A stretch of 64,000 nucleotides of DNA, taken from assembly GCF_014648495.1 (NCBI RefSeq), contig NZ_BMRF01000010.1, positions 124,001 through 188,000 of the forward strand, written 5' to 3'. The translations under genes and the position numbers were made by a program. This stretch comes from Actinomadura cremea. Its GTDB lineage: Bacteria; Actinomycetota; Actinomycetes; Streptosporangiales; Streptosporangiaceae. The stretch's first letter is position 1. Each line of letters starts with the position of its first letter. The notes beneath the pieces were generated by a model. The model worked only from the letters and a program-made list of their open reading frames with translations. It had not been told where the DNA came from and did not search any database. Shown one piece after another: positions 9,561 to 18,906 of the stretch.

Positions 9561-9605
9561 CCGACCGGGTTCGCCGGGCGCAGACCGCCCGGCGAACCCG
9601 GTCGG
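9561..9605 (+). terminator. Intrinsic terminator after Ig-like copy 1
   Basis: A perfect 20-bp stem (9561-9580 with 9586-9605) closes a 5-nt loop CAGAC, 6 nt after the stop codon. There is no long T run, as is usual for such hairpins in high-GC actinomycetes. Confidence 0.75.
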
Positions 9606-9682
9606 CTGACCACTTTCGGTCAAACGGCCAAATGTTCTGATCGGGAGCATTTCTCCGGTCACCAAGATCGTCAAGCGCGCGT

Positions 9683-9711
9683 CTTCACGGAAAACTCCAA
9701 GATCCGTGGAG
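9683..9711 (+). promoter_or_regulatory. 5'-leader hairpin of Ig-like copy 2
   Basis: CTTCACGG (9683-9690) can pair with CCGTGGAG (9704-9711) with one T-G wobble. As in copy 1, the right arm covers the ribosome binding site of the TTG start at 9721. Confidence 0.42.
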
Positions 9712-9720
9712 GCAACCCCC

Positions 9721-11332
9721 TTGCGCCGAACACGAACCCTGGCCGTCTTCACGGCCCTGATCGTCGCGGTGACGACGTTCCTCGTCCCCGCGACCGCCCG
9801 AGCCGACGTCACGGACATGACCTGTCCGTCTCGTTCGACCGGCTCTCCGCCGACCGCGTCGCCACCGTCACCGCCAAGGCCAAGTCCGCGAGCGGCGTCA
9901 CCGACGCGAAGGCGCTCGTCGAGCATCGGACCGAGGAGGGGGCTGCGTGGACGTCCATCGCGACGGTGCCCCTCACCCTCGTTGACGGAACGGCGAACAA
10001 CGGAACCTGGCAGGCCCGGTACCGGACCGACATCGAGGCACACCCGGGAAGGACCCGATTCCTCGCGGAGTTCACGACGTCCGACGGGGGCACGCAGAAA
10101 TCCGGAGAGGATTTCATCGACAACTGCTACATGGTGTCCGTGCTCGACGTCACCAGCTCGCCCGGCGCGGTCGACGCCGACACGCCGCTGACGATCGCGG
10201 GCCGCGTCCTCGTCCAGAAGACCCGGGACGCGGCGCCCGCACCCGCTGCGGGCGTCCCCGTCTGGGACTACACGGCCACGGTCAGGACCACGTCCAGGGC
10301 GGATGGCTCCTTCTCCTTCACTCACCCGTACAGAAGCTACCTCTCGCTCGAGGCGCACTCGGGGCGGGATCCGTACGACCGGTGGTGCCTGGCCGGCGGG
10401 TTGGCTCCCTCACCGGAGATCACCAAGCAGTCCGTGGAGCTGTCGGCGGAGATCGTCACCCCGCAGCCCGTCAAGATCGGCGATCAGGTCACCGTGGAGG
10501 GGCGGCTCCTGCGGCACGGCGCCGACGGCCTTGTCCGGTCGCCGGCCAGTGGGTCGACGTCCGGGTCGCCTCCTGGGGTACGAAGCAGATGAGGATGGCC
10601 TACACGGCCGCGGACGGGACGTACAGGCTGACGTTCACGGTCGAGGACCCCGGCCTGGTGATCGTGCGGAGCGGTGCGGGTGACATCGTCCGGGGCGGCG
10701 TCGCCTTCCCCGGGGAGCTCGCGATCGAGGGCGCCCCGGCGCTCTCCGAGGTCGAGGTGGCTCCGTCGCCAGTCGACCACGGGAAGCCGATCCGGGCGAC
10801 GGGGCTGCTCGCGGACGCCGGGGCTCCGGTCGCCGACGCCCGGGTCGGGCTGCTGTTCTCGCCCGACGCCGAGAGCTGGGAGTTGGTGCAGGAGGGGAAG
10901 ACGACGTCGGCCGGGCGGTTCGACATCCAGAGCACGGAAACGACCCAGGACGGGTACTGGCGCGTCCTGCATGTGGACGCCGTCGGCAACCCGATCGCCG
11001 CGAGCGGTGCCCACCACGTCAAGATCCGGTTCGGGACCCTCCTGGACGAGTACAAGGTGGAAGCCGGTCCCGGTGCGACGGTGAACGTCAAGGGCAGGCT
11101 GCTTCGCCAGGACGGTTCGCCGCTGGGTGAGGCACTGCCCGTCCGCGTCTACTTCATGGCCGAGGGCGGGTCGACCTGGGAGTTGCAGGGGACGGCCGAG
11201 AGCAGCGCCGCGGACGGGACGTTCGAGAAGCGGTTCGCGGCGTACGAGGACGGTTACTGGACGGCGTGGTTCTTCGGCGACGAGGGGCACCTGAGCGTCA
11301 ACGCGGCAAGCAGGCACGTGGACGTGCGGTGA
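9721..11332 (+). pseudogene. Ig-like repeat protein copy 2: two frameshifts and one missing module
   Basis: The reading starts at TTG 9721 with the same signal peptide as copies 1 and 3. Two frame breaks follow. At about 9822 GACATGACCTG replaces GACGTGAACCTG of the sister copies (one A missing); at about 10531-10535 GACGGCCTTGTCC needs one extra C to continue as PVAGQWVDVRV. After both repairs the frame runs to the stop at 11332. The copy also lacks one ~106-residue module: the VYFMAEG unit runs directly into DGYWTAWFFGDEGH, where copies 1 and 3 have an extra YWTAAFWG..VDVPGQYTTAF module. This looks like recombination between the repeated DGYWTA stretches. The frameshifts could be assembly errors in homopolymers. 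Confidence 0.75.
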
Positions 11333-11504
11333 CGGGCGCCGGTCGGGTTCCGCGGGGCGGGCGCCGCCTCGCGGGCCCGGTCGGCTGCCCACTGCCGGGC
11401 AAGCGGACATAATGCTCAAAATGTGATCATTCAAGCGGGCAACCATGATCCTTAAGTGGGCGTCCTCACCGGGACAGCACAAATCTCGTGGAGAGGCACC
11501 CCCC

Positions 11505-13430
11505 TTGCGCCGAACACGAAGTCTGGCCGTTCTCACGGCCCTGATCGTCGCGGTGACGACGTTCCTCGTCCCCGCGACCGCCCGAGCCGACGTCACGGAC
11601 GTGAACCTGTCCGTGGCGTTCGACCGGCTCTCCGCCGACCGCGCCGCCACCGTCACCCTCAAGGCCAAGTCCGCGAGCGGGATCACCGGCGTCGAGGTGA
11701 CCGTCGAACAGCCGTCGCAGGGCGACGCGTGGACGTCCATCGGGACGCTGCCGCTGACCCGCACCGGCGGGACGGCGAACGACGGCACCTGGACGGGCCA
11801 GTACACGCTGGACATCGCGACCCGTCCGGGCAGTACCAGGTTCGACGCGGAGATCACGTCGGCCGACGGGGCGACGCTGACCGCGGGCCACCAGTACATC
11901 GACAACTGCCACCCGCTGACGGTCACCGGGCTCACCAGCTCGCCCGGGACCATCGACGCCGACACGCCGCTGACGGTCGCCGGCCGCGTCCTCGCCCAGA
12001 AGACCCGCGACGCGGCGCCCGAACCCGCTCCGGGCGTCTCCGTCTGGAACGTGACGTCCCCGGTCGTGACGGGCGCGGACGGCTCGTTCTCCTTCACCCA
12101 CCCGTATGCGAGCCCCCTGTCCCTCCAGGCGAACGCCGGGTGGCTCGCCGACGACCAGTGGTGCGCGGTCGGCAGGTTCGCCCCCTCGCCGCAGATCACC
12201 CGGCAGACCGTGGAGTTGTCGGCGGAGATCGTCACCCCGCAGCCGGTCGGGGTGGGCGATCAGGTCACCGTGGAGGGGCGGCTCCAGCGCGACGGCGCCG
12301 GCGGCCCGGCGCCCGTCGCCAAGGTGTGGGTCGCCGCGTACGTCACCTCCACCGAGAAGGAGGAGGTGGCGGCCGCGTACACGGCGGCGGACGGAACGTT
12401 CCGGCTGACGTTCGCGGCGCGGAAGGCCGGACCCGTGACGGTGCAGAGCGCCCAGAACGACATCGTCTGGAGCGGTCTGGCCTCTCCGGGACAGGTGCGG
12501 TTCGAGGACGGCGTCCAGTTCTCCGACTTCGGCCTCACCCCGTCGCCCGTCGACTACCAGCAGCCGATCCGGGCCACCGGGCGGCTCACCGACGCGGGGA
12601 CCCCGATCGCGGGCGCGGACGTGTCGCTGCAGTTCTCGGCCACGGGTGACGGCTGGCAGGAGGTCCAGGCCGGTCAGACGACGCCGACGGGCGACTTCGA
12701 CATCGAGAGCACGGCGACGACGCAGGACGGGTACTGGCGCGTCTGGTACGAGAGCACCGACGGCACGGTGACGGCATCGAGCGACATCCGCCAGGTGAAC
12801 GTCCGGTACGGGACGCTCCTGCAGGACTTCGGCGCGGCGTCGGGCCCCGGCGGGGCGGTGACCGTCACGGGCACGCTGCTCGGCTCGGACGGGTCGCCGC
12901 TGGGCGAGCAGTTGCCCGTCCACGTCTATTTCATGGCCGAGGGGACGACGACCTGGGAGTTCCAGGGCACGACCCCGGCCGGGGTCGCGAACGGGGCCTT
13001 CGAGGCCCAGTTCACGTCGTACCAGGACGGCTACTGGACGGCGGCGTTCTGGGGCAACGACGACTACGCGAGGTCGAACGCGCCCATCGGGTACGTGGAC
13101 GTCCCCGGGCAGTACACCACGGCGTTCTCCGGCTTCGACGCGTCTCCGGCGACCGTGGCGGCCGGTGAGACGATCACGGTCGAGGGCCTGCTCACCCGTT
13201 CCGCGGGCGGCGGCGCGGCCGAGGCGGCGCCGGACATGCCCGTCCATGTCTACTTCCTGCCCGCCGGGGCGCAGGAGTGGCAGGAGATGGTGGCCACCCG
13301 GACGGGTGCCGACGGGCGGTTCGAGGAGGCGTTCACCGTCGAGCAGGACGGTTACTGGACGGCGTGGTTCTTCGGCGACGAGGGCCACCTGAGCGTCAAC
13401 TCCGGAAGCGTGCACGTGGACGTGCAGTGA
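11505..13430 (+). CDS. Secreted multi-domain Ig-like repeat protein, copy 3
   Basis: The product is 641 residues and intact. The start is TTG 11505 behind GTGGAGAGG. The signal peptide is nearly identical to copy 1 (MRRTRSLAVLTALIVAVTTF), followed by DVTDVNLSVAFDRLSADRAA. It has the same module order as copy 1, ending in YWTAAFWGNDDY and YWTAWFFGDEGH modules. Conserved cysteines around DNCHPLTV and DQWCAVGRF may form a disulfide in the second module. The gene has its own terminator at 13436-13476 and leader block, so each copy seems independently expressed. Function is not recognisable; export and a repeated sandwich architecture are what the sequence shows. Confidence 0.8.
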   Translation: MRRTRSLAVLTALIVAVTTFLVPATARADVTDVNLSVAFDRLSADRAATVTLKAKSASGITGVEVTVEQPSQGDAWTSIGTLPLTRTGGTANDGTWTGQYTLDIATRPGSTRFDAEITSADGATLTAGHQYIDNCHPLTVTGLTSSPGTIDADTPLTVAGRVLAQKTRDAAPEPAPGVSVWNVTSPVVTGADGSFSFTHPYASPLSLQANAGWLADDQWCAVGRFAPSPQITRQTVELSAEIVTPQPVGVGDQVTVEGRLQRDGAGGPAPVAKVWVAAYVTSTEKEEVAAAYTAADGTFRLTFAARKAGPVTVQSAQNDIVWSGLASPGQVRFEDGVQFSDFGLTPSPVDYQQPIRATGRLTDAGTPIAGADVSLQFSATGDGWQEVQAGQTTPTGDFDIESTATTQDGYWRVWYESTDGTVTASSDIRQVNVRYGTLLQDFGAASGPGGAVTVTGTLLGSDGSPLGEQLPVHVYFMAEGTTTWEFQGTTPAGVANGAFEAQFTSYQDGYWTAAFWGNDDYARSNAPIGYVDVPGQYTTAFSGFDASPATVAAGETITVEGLLTRSAGGGAAEAAPDMPVHVYFLPAGAQEWQEMVATRTGADGRFEEAFTVEQDGYWTAWFFGDEGHLSVNSGSVHVDVQ

Positions 13431-13435
13431 CCGGC

Positions 13436-13476
13436 GCGGCCGGGGGCGTTCGGCTGGACCGGACGCCCCCGGCCGC
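13436..13476 (+). terminator. Intrinsic terminator after Ig-like copy 3
   Basis: GCGGCCGGGGGCGT (13436-13449) pairs perfectly with ACGCCCCCGGCCGC (13463-13476) across a 13-nt loop, 5 nt after the stop codon. Confidence 0.7.
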
Positions 13477-13711
13477 GTCTCGCGAGATTGGCCGGATGTG
13501 GTCATGGGGGACGGGGTGGGTGTCCGATCTTTCCCGCAGGTGAACCCGGTGACCGAATTCGGGGGGTGTAGGGGGTGATGGTGGGCGCAATCCGGCGAAC
13601 GTGACACGGGCGTCCGCCAGGCTCTTTACCCTGTGCTGTGTAGAAAGGCAGGAAGCAGCCCCGACCATCCCCAGGCGTTCCCCCATACCGCGAATCCAGG
13701 GGTCCTTCGAC

Positions 13712-15766
13712 GTGACGGACATGGCGAGCGGGTCCGCGGCGGCGCGGCTCACACAGGCCGGCCGCGTCTACGTGGGCTGGCGCTACGCGCAGGTGCACCC
13801 CGATCCGGGCCCGCCGCCCGAGGCCCCCGCCGAGCCGGAGCGGCCCGCGGCGCGGCCGCCGGTCCGGCAGCCGGGCGAGCACATGGCCGCCCGGCCGCTC
13901 CGCATCGCCGCGACCGGGACGCTCGTCGGGGTGGGGCTGTTCCTCGTGTGCGGGATCGCCGGGGTGCTGCCGTGGCTGTTCGCGGGCGTCGGGCTGATGG
14001 CGTGCGCGGTCGTCCTCGGGATCACGGGCGGCGCGCTGTGGCGGGACGAGCGCGCGGTGCGGGAGCGGCTCGCGCGGTGGCGGGACCTGGACGAGCGGGA
14101 GCGGGCCGCGCGGGAGCGGCGGTCCGCGGCGGCGCGGGAGGCGCACGCGGAGGCGATGCGGGCGTGGGAGCGGCGCCGGGCCGAGTACGACGGGCAGCGC
14201 GAGTGGTATCCGGTCGCGGTCCCGCCCGGGGTCGACCGGGTGGACGTGGTGGGCGGGACGCTCGCGGGCTGGTCGGCGGCCGTGACGACGATGGGCGCGG
14301 CGCGGCTCGCGGTGGGCGCGCGGCTCACGGTGATCGACCTGTCGGAGGGCGCGGTCGCGCACGACCTGTTGAGGTTGGCCGCGGATCGCGGTGACGATCC
14401 CCTGGTGTGGGTGCTGCCGAACGACCTGCCCCGGCTGGACGTGACGCGGGGCCTGAGCCTCGAGGCGCTGGCCGACGTGCTCTCGCTGGTGGTCGGCGCG
14501 GGGGAGGAGCAGGACGGGACGCGGGACCTGTCGTTCGACAACTCGATCCTGGAGCGGCTCATCGAGGTGCTCGGCGCCGACACCACGATCCCGTCCATCA
14601 CCGCGGCGCTGCGCGTGCTGGCGCAGGTCGGGGATCCGCGCGACGACCTGCGCAAGGGGCTGCTGACCGAGGAGCAGCTCGAGCGGATCGCGACGCTGTT
14701 CGGCCGGGACGCGACGGACCGGATCGTGGTGCGGCGGGCGTGGGCGCTCGAGGCGCAGCTGCGCAAGCTGGAGCGGCTCGCGGCCGAACCGGTGGCGCTG
14801 CCGCCGTCGCGGCTGCACGTGGTCTCGATGGACCGGCGGGCCGGGGTGCTGACGAACCGGGTGCTCGGGACGTACGTGACGACGGCGCTGACGCACCGGG
14901 TGCGGGAGTCGCCGCCGGGCGGGCGGTGGGACCACACGCTGTTCCTGTGCGGCGCGGAGAAGCTGCGCGGGGACGTGCTGGACCGGCTCATCGACGCGTG
15001 CGAGGCCACCGGGACCGGGCTCGTGCTGATGTACCGCTCCATCCCGCCGCACGTGCGGGAGCGGCTGGGACGGCGCGGGCACGCGGCCGTCGGGTTCATG
15101 CGGCTGGGCAACCCCGAGGACGCGCGCGTCGCGGCCGAGCACATCGGGACCGACAAGCCGCTCATCGTCGCGGAGATCACCGACTCGGCGGGGGAGACGC
15201 TGTTCGACGTGGCGGGCGAGACGTACGCGAGCACGGTCGCGTACGCGCGTCCGAGCGGGGACGGGCTGACCGACCCGGTGTGGTCGCCGCTGCCCGCCCC
15301 GGCGGCGGACGACTCGGTGCTCGTCGAGGGGATCAGTTCGGCGACGGCGTGGGGCCGGACGGTCGCGTCGCGGCGGGCCGGGGCCGACGCGGGCAAGCAG
15401 CGGTTCCGCGAGCTGCTCGTGGGGCCGCCGCAGCTTCAGGAGCTGCCGCCGACCGCGATGGTGTTCACGCACGCGGGCGCGACCGGCCGCCGTATCATGC
15501 TCGTCGACGCCAATCCCGGCATCATCACGCTGCCGACCGCGCACTCGATGGAGTTCGAGGAGTACCTGCGCGAGCAGGAGAGCCTCGCGCGCGCGGAACC
15601 GGCCGAACCCGAGGGGCCGCTGCCCGCACCCGTCCCGGTGGACGAGCCGACGGTCCCGCGCCCCCGGCACGCGCTGCCGCGCCGGTCGGGGACGCGGCCG
15701 AACCGGATCGTCCCGATCCTCCGGCCGAACGGCAAGCACGCCGCCGATCCGCCGGCCGCCCCCTGA
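13712..15766 (+). CDS. Membrane-anchored TraG/VirD4-like protein without a recognisable Walker A
   Basis: The product is about 684 residues from GTG 13712 (ATG 13721 is possible; AGGGG at 13698-13702 suits the GTG). Order: a Pro-rich cytoplasmic N-terminus; two hydrophobic helices (about 63-108: GTLVGVGLFLVCGIAGVLPW, GLMACAVVLGITG); a basic/acidic coiled-coil stretch; then a soluble domain. Where a P-loop is expected it reads VDVVGGTLAGWSAAVTTMG, without GK(S/T). The later LFLCGAEKLRGDVLDRLIDA and VGFMRLGNPEDARVAAEHIG resemble the C-terminal part of TraG/VirD4 coupling proteins. The ATPase gene follows 16 nt downstream. I infer an inactive-ATPase membrane platform that recruits that ATPase. 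No relaxase or other conjugation gene is nearby. Confidence 0.62.
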   Translation: MTDMASGSAAARLTQAGRVYVGWRYAQVHPDPGPPPEAPAEPERPAARPPVRQPGEHMAARPLRIAATGTLVGVGLFLVCGIAGVLPWLFAGVGLMACAVVLGITGGALWRDERAVRERLARWRDLDERERAARERRSAAAREAHAEAMRAWERRRAEYDGQREWYPVAVPPGVDRVDVVGGTLAGWSAAVTTMGAARLAVGARLTVIDLSEGAVAHDLLRLAADRGDDPLVWVLPNDLPRLDVTRGLSLEALADVLSLVVGAGEEQDGTRDLSFDNSILERLIEVLGADTTIPSITAALRVLAQVGDPRDDLRKGLLTEEQLERIATLFGRDATDRIVVRRAWALEAQLRKLERLAAEPVALPPSRLHVVSMDRRAGVLTNRVLGTYVTTALTHRVRESPPGGRWDHTLFLCGAEKLRGDVLDRLIDACEATGTGLVLMYRSIPPHVRERLGRRGHAAVGFMRLGNPEDARVAAEHIGTDKPLIVAEITDSAGETLFDVAGETYASTVAYARPSGDGLTDPVWSPLPAPAADDSVLVEGISSATAWGRTVASRRAGADAGKQRFRELLVGPPQLQELPPTAMVFTHAGATGRRIMLVDANPGIITLPTAHSMEFEEYLREQESLARAEPAEPEGPLPAPVPVDEPTVPRPRHALPRRSGTRPNRIVPILRPNGKHAADPPAAP

Positions 15767-15782
15767 CCACCAGGATGCCGCC

Positions 15783-18700
15783 GTGATGCCGCCCCAAGGC
15801 CCGCCCTACCACCGGCCGACGTACCCGGACGCCGGGCGGCCCGCGCAGCTCGACCTGCCCGGCCCCTGGTACCGGGTCCAGTCGATCCCGGCGCCCGAGT
15901 GGACGGCGTCCGCCGAACGGGACTTCGTGAGCGTCCTGCCCGCCGCGCTGTCGGCGGCCCGCGTGGGGCGCCCGTTCGTCGTCGGCTGGCTGTCGCCGGG
16001 CGGCGGCGCCCCGCTCGAACTGATCACGAACGCCGGGCCGATCGGGCCGCCGGGCGGCTCGGGGCCGCTGTTCCCGAGCGGGGCGCGCGGCGTCCCGGTC
16101 GGGGACGGCTGGCTGCGCCGCGCGGAGCGGATGGCGTGGACGCGCTGTCCCGGACGGCTCGCGCCGCAGGCGTCCGCGCCCCCGGCGCCGCTCGCCGCCG
16201 ACCGTCCCGGCGCGGGCCTGTTCGAGTCGACGCTGGTCACGCTGATGGAGCGGCCGTTCGGCTGGTTCGTGGTGGCCGAGCCGTGCGACGAGCGGGTGAT
16301 CGACGCCGAGATGCGCGAGCTGCACCACGAGCTGCGGATGCTGCGGCGCGGCGAGGACGAGCACGCGCGGCTCGCCGTCGCCCGCACCGACCGGCGGCTC
16401 ACCGAGCTGGACGCGTTCCGGGAGGCCGGGCTCTGGCAGGTGCGGGTCCTCGCCGGTGCGGGAGACCAGGAGGAACTGGGGCAGATCGCACCGGTGCTCG
16501 TCGGGTCGATGGAACTCGGCCACCACCCGTACCGGCTGCGGTCCGGGCACGGGAGCGGCACGTTCGCCGAGATGCTGCGCCCCGGCGCCGCGCCCGCGCC
16601 GGTGCGCGCGGCGGCCGAGTCCGAGCAGCGGTTCCCGTTCGTCGCGACCGCCGGGGCGCTCGCCGCCCTCGCCGGACTGCCGCGCCGCGAGGTCCCGGGC
16701 CTGCGCGTCCTGGACGCCGGGTACTTCGACGTCACGTCCGAGACGGCCGCCGAGACCGGCCCGGACGGTCCCGGGACGATCGAGCTCGGCGCCATCCTCG
16801 ACGGCCAGGACCGCGAGGTCGGCCGGTTCACGGTCCCGCGCTCGACCGTCAACCGGCACGTGTTCGTCACCGGCGCGACCGGCGCGGGCAAGTCGCAGAC
16901 CGTCCGGCACCTGCTCGAACAGCTCACCCGCGCGGGCGTCCCGTGGCTCGCGATCGAACCGGCGAAGTCGGAGTACGCGGCGATGGCGGGGCGGATCGCC
17001 GATCTCGGCGGGCCCGTCACCGTCGTCAACCCGTCCGACCCCGCCTCGGTCCCGCTGTCGGTGAACCCGCTCGCGCCCGAGCCCGGCTACCCGGTGCAGG
17101 CCCACATCGACATGGTGCGGGCCCTGTTCCAGGCCGCGTTCGACGCCGAGGAGCCGTTCCCGCAGATCATGGCGCAGGCGCTCCAGCGGGTGTACGAGAC
17201 GAACGGCTGGGACGTCGTGACGGGCGCGGGCGTCCCCGGCTCGCTCATCGAACCGGCCGTCCCGACGCTCGAGCAGCTGCAGAACGCCGCACTCCAGGTC
17301 ATCCAGGACGTCGGGTACGGGCGGGAGCTGATGGCGGACGTCCAGGGGTTCGTGGACGTCCGGCTGCGGTCCCTCCGGATCGGCTCGGCCGGACGGTTCT
17401 TCGAGGGCGGGCACCCGGCCGACATCGGCGGCATGCTCCGCGACAACATCGTGCTCGCCATCGAGGACGTCGCCAACGACGAGGACAAGGCGTTCCTGAT
17501 GGGCACCCTCATCATCCGGATCGTCGAGCACCTGCGGATGCGGGAGCGGCGCCGCGGCGCCGACCGGGGCCCCGCGCTGCGGCACGTCATCGTCATCGAG
17601 GAGGCGCACCGGCTGCTGCGCAACCGCGGCCCCGAGCGCGGGTCCTCGCACGCCGTCGAGCTGTTCGCCGGGATGCTCGCCGAAATCCGCGCGTACGGCG
17701 AGGGCATCATCGTCGCCGAGCAGATCCCCACCAAGCTCGTCCCGGACGTCATCAAGAACACCGCGCTGAAGGTCGTGCACCGGCTGCCCGCCCACGACGA
17801 CCGGCACCAGGTCGGCGCGGCGATGAACCTGGACGCCGACCAGTCGCGGGAGGTCGTGTCGCTGCGGCCGGGCGTCGCGGCCGTGTTCGCCGACGGGATG
17901 GACCGGCCGCTGCGCGTCCGCGTCCCGCTCGGCGAGGGCCGCGAGGCCGAACTGCCCGGCCCGCCCCCGCCCGTGGACGGCCGCCGCTCCGCCGCGTGCG
18001 GCTGCGAGTGCCGCTCCGGGCGCGCCTGCACCCTCTACGAGCTGCGCGAGGCCGACCTCGTCGCCGGGCACCCCGACTGGGCGTGGCTGCGGCTGTGGGC
18101 CGACGTGCTCGTCCTCGCGCACGTCGCCGGGCGCCCGCTGCCGGCCGTCCCGCCCGACCTGCGCCGCGCGTGGGCCCGGCTGACGCCGCGGCTGCGCGAC
18201 TGCGCGCTCGCGACCGTCCTCGAACGCGCCGTCGCCCGCCGCTCCCGGGCGCTGCGCACCGCGTTCCCGCCCGCCGACCTGACCGGCGCCGTCGCCGGCG
18301 TCGCCCGCCGCCTCCTCGACGGAGAGGACGCGCCCGGCGCCTCACCGGCGCCGAACTGGGTGATCGCGCAGGTGCGATGGCTGCACGAGATCGACCGGCT
18401 GTTCCCGTACGACGCGGGCCCGCCCGACAAGCACGCGCCCGCCCCGCCCCTCGACTACCAGCTCCCAGGGCTCAAGCAGCAGCCGGACGCGAAACTGGGG
18501 CACCGGCTGCGCGCGCTTCGCCGCCACCCGTTGTCGATGGAACTCGAACGCAACCGTCCCCTGGCCCTCACCGCGCTCTACGGGGACGACGACCACGCGG
18601 CCTTCTACCGGGACCTCGGCGACGTCACGATCGGCCTCGACGAGGAGGAGCAGATCGAGCACGTCGCGGACACGATGGGCGTGGCCGACTGGCTCGAACC

Positions 18701-18872
18701 CGTTTTGAGCTGGCCCGACCGGTTCGTCCTGCCGTTCGCCGACCCGTCCGCGGGCCCGCCGTTCACGACCCCGACCCCCGGCCGGGCCGACCCCGCCGAC
18801 CGCGCGCCCGGAGTTCCCGGAGTTCCCGGAGTTCCCGGAGTTCCTCCGGACGGTGCTCCGGCGGACGGCTGA
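15783..18872 (+). CDS. HerA/VirB4-like ATPase (DUF87-type helicase or translocase)
   Basis: The product is about 1029 residues from GTG 15783 (ATG follows at 15786; AGGA at 15772-15775). Walker A GATGAGKSQT is near residue 363, followed by AIEPAKSEYAAM, Walker B VIVIEEAHRLLRN near 602, and a sensor-like region EGIIVAEQIPTKLVPDVIKN with a possible arginine finger in KVVHRLPAHDDR. This is the HerA/FtsK superfamily pattern. The N-terminal ~300 residues resemble the variable domain seen in large HerA-type proteins. The C-terminal ~350 residues contain a Cys cluster CGCECRSGRAC and no named domain. With the upstream TraG-like membrane protein it may form a hexameric nucleic-acid- or protein-moving machine. 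It ends in a VPG repeat. Confidence 0.75.
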   Translation: MMPPQGPPYHRPTYPDAGRPAQLDLPGPWYRVQSIPAPEWTASAERDFVSVLPAALSAARVGRPFVVGWLSPGGGAPLELITNAGPIGPPGGSGPLFPSGARGVPVGDGWLRRAERMAWTRCPGRLAPQASAPPAPLAADRPGAGLFESTLVTLMERPFGWFVVAEPCDERVIDAEMRELHHELRMLRRGEDEHARLAVARTDRRLTELDAFREAGLWQVRVLAGAGDQEELGQIAPVLVGSMELGHHPYRLRSGHGSGTFAEMLRPGAAPAPVRAAAESEQRFPFVATAGALAALAGLPRREVPGLRVLDAGYFDVTSETAAETGPDGPGTIELGAILDGQDREVGRFTVPRSTVNRHVFVTGATGAGKSQTVRHLLEQLTRAGVPWLAIEPAKSEYAAMAGRIADLGGPVTVVNPSDPASVPLSVNPLAPEPGYPVQAHIDMVRALFQAAFDAEEPFPQIMAQALQRVYETNGWDVVTGAGVPGSLIEPAVPTLEQLQNAALQVIQDVGYGRELMADVQGFVDVRLRSLRIGSAGRFFEGGHPADIGGMLRDNIVLAIEDVANDEDKAFLMGTLIIRIVEHLRMRERRRGADRGPALRHVIVIEEAHRLLRNRGPERGSSHAVELFAGMLAEIRAYGEGIIVAEQIPTKLVPDVIKNTALKVVHRLPAHDDRHQVGAAMNLDADQSREVVSLRPGVAAVFADGMDRPLRVRVPLGEGREAELPGPPPPVDGRRSAACGCECRSGRACTLYELREADLVAGHPDWAWLRLWADVLVLAHVAGRPLPAVPPDLRRAWARLTPRLRDCALATVLERAVARRSRALRTAFPPADLTGAVAGVARRLLDGEDAPGASPAPNWVIAQVRWLHEIDRLFPYDAGPPDKHAPAPPLDYQLPGLKQQPDAKLGHRLRALRRHPLSMELERNRPLALTALYGDDDHAAFYRDLGDVTIGLDEEEQIEHVADTMGVADWLEPVLSWPDRFVLPFADPSAGPPFTTPTPGRADPADRAPGVPGVPGVPGVPPDGAPADG
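18811..18846 (+). repeat. 9-bp coding microsatellite
   Basis: Four consecutive units of GAGTTCCCG (the last degenerate) encode repeated Val-Pro-Gly triplets at the C-terminus of the HerA-like protein. The unit length keeps the frame, so copy-number changes would only vary the tail length. Confidence 0.85.
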
Positions 18873-18906
18873 ACCGCGCGTCCGTCCGCACCGGGAACGC
18901 CGGACG

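Larger units (their letters stand above)
7550..13430 (+). repeat. Tandem triplication of a secreted-protein gene with its leader
   Basis: Three homologous units start at about 7550, 9640 and 11420. Each has an upstream block related to TGATCATTC followed by CAACCA-GATC, a GTGGAG-rich leader, a TTG start, a near-identical signal peptide (MRRTR-LAV-TALIVAVTTFL) and repeated beta-sandwich modules. Identity is highest over the first ~60 codons and falls downstream. The middle unit is about 320 nt shorter than the others. Confidence 0.9.

Noticed and set aside
11339-11395. Strong terminator after Ig-like copy 2
   Set aside because: The region resembles the copy 1 terminator but pairing is broken by several mismatches, so I treat it as a decayed or weak hairpin only.
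13712-18872. A conjugative transfer region
   Set aside because: The TraG-like and HerA-like proteins alone are not enough: no relaxase, origin-like nick region or VirB-type channel genes lie nearby.
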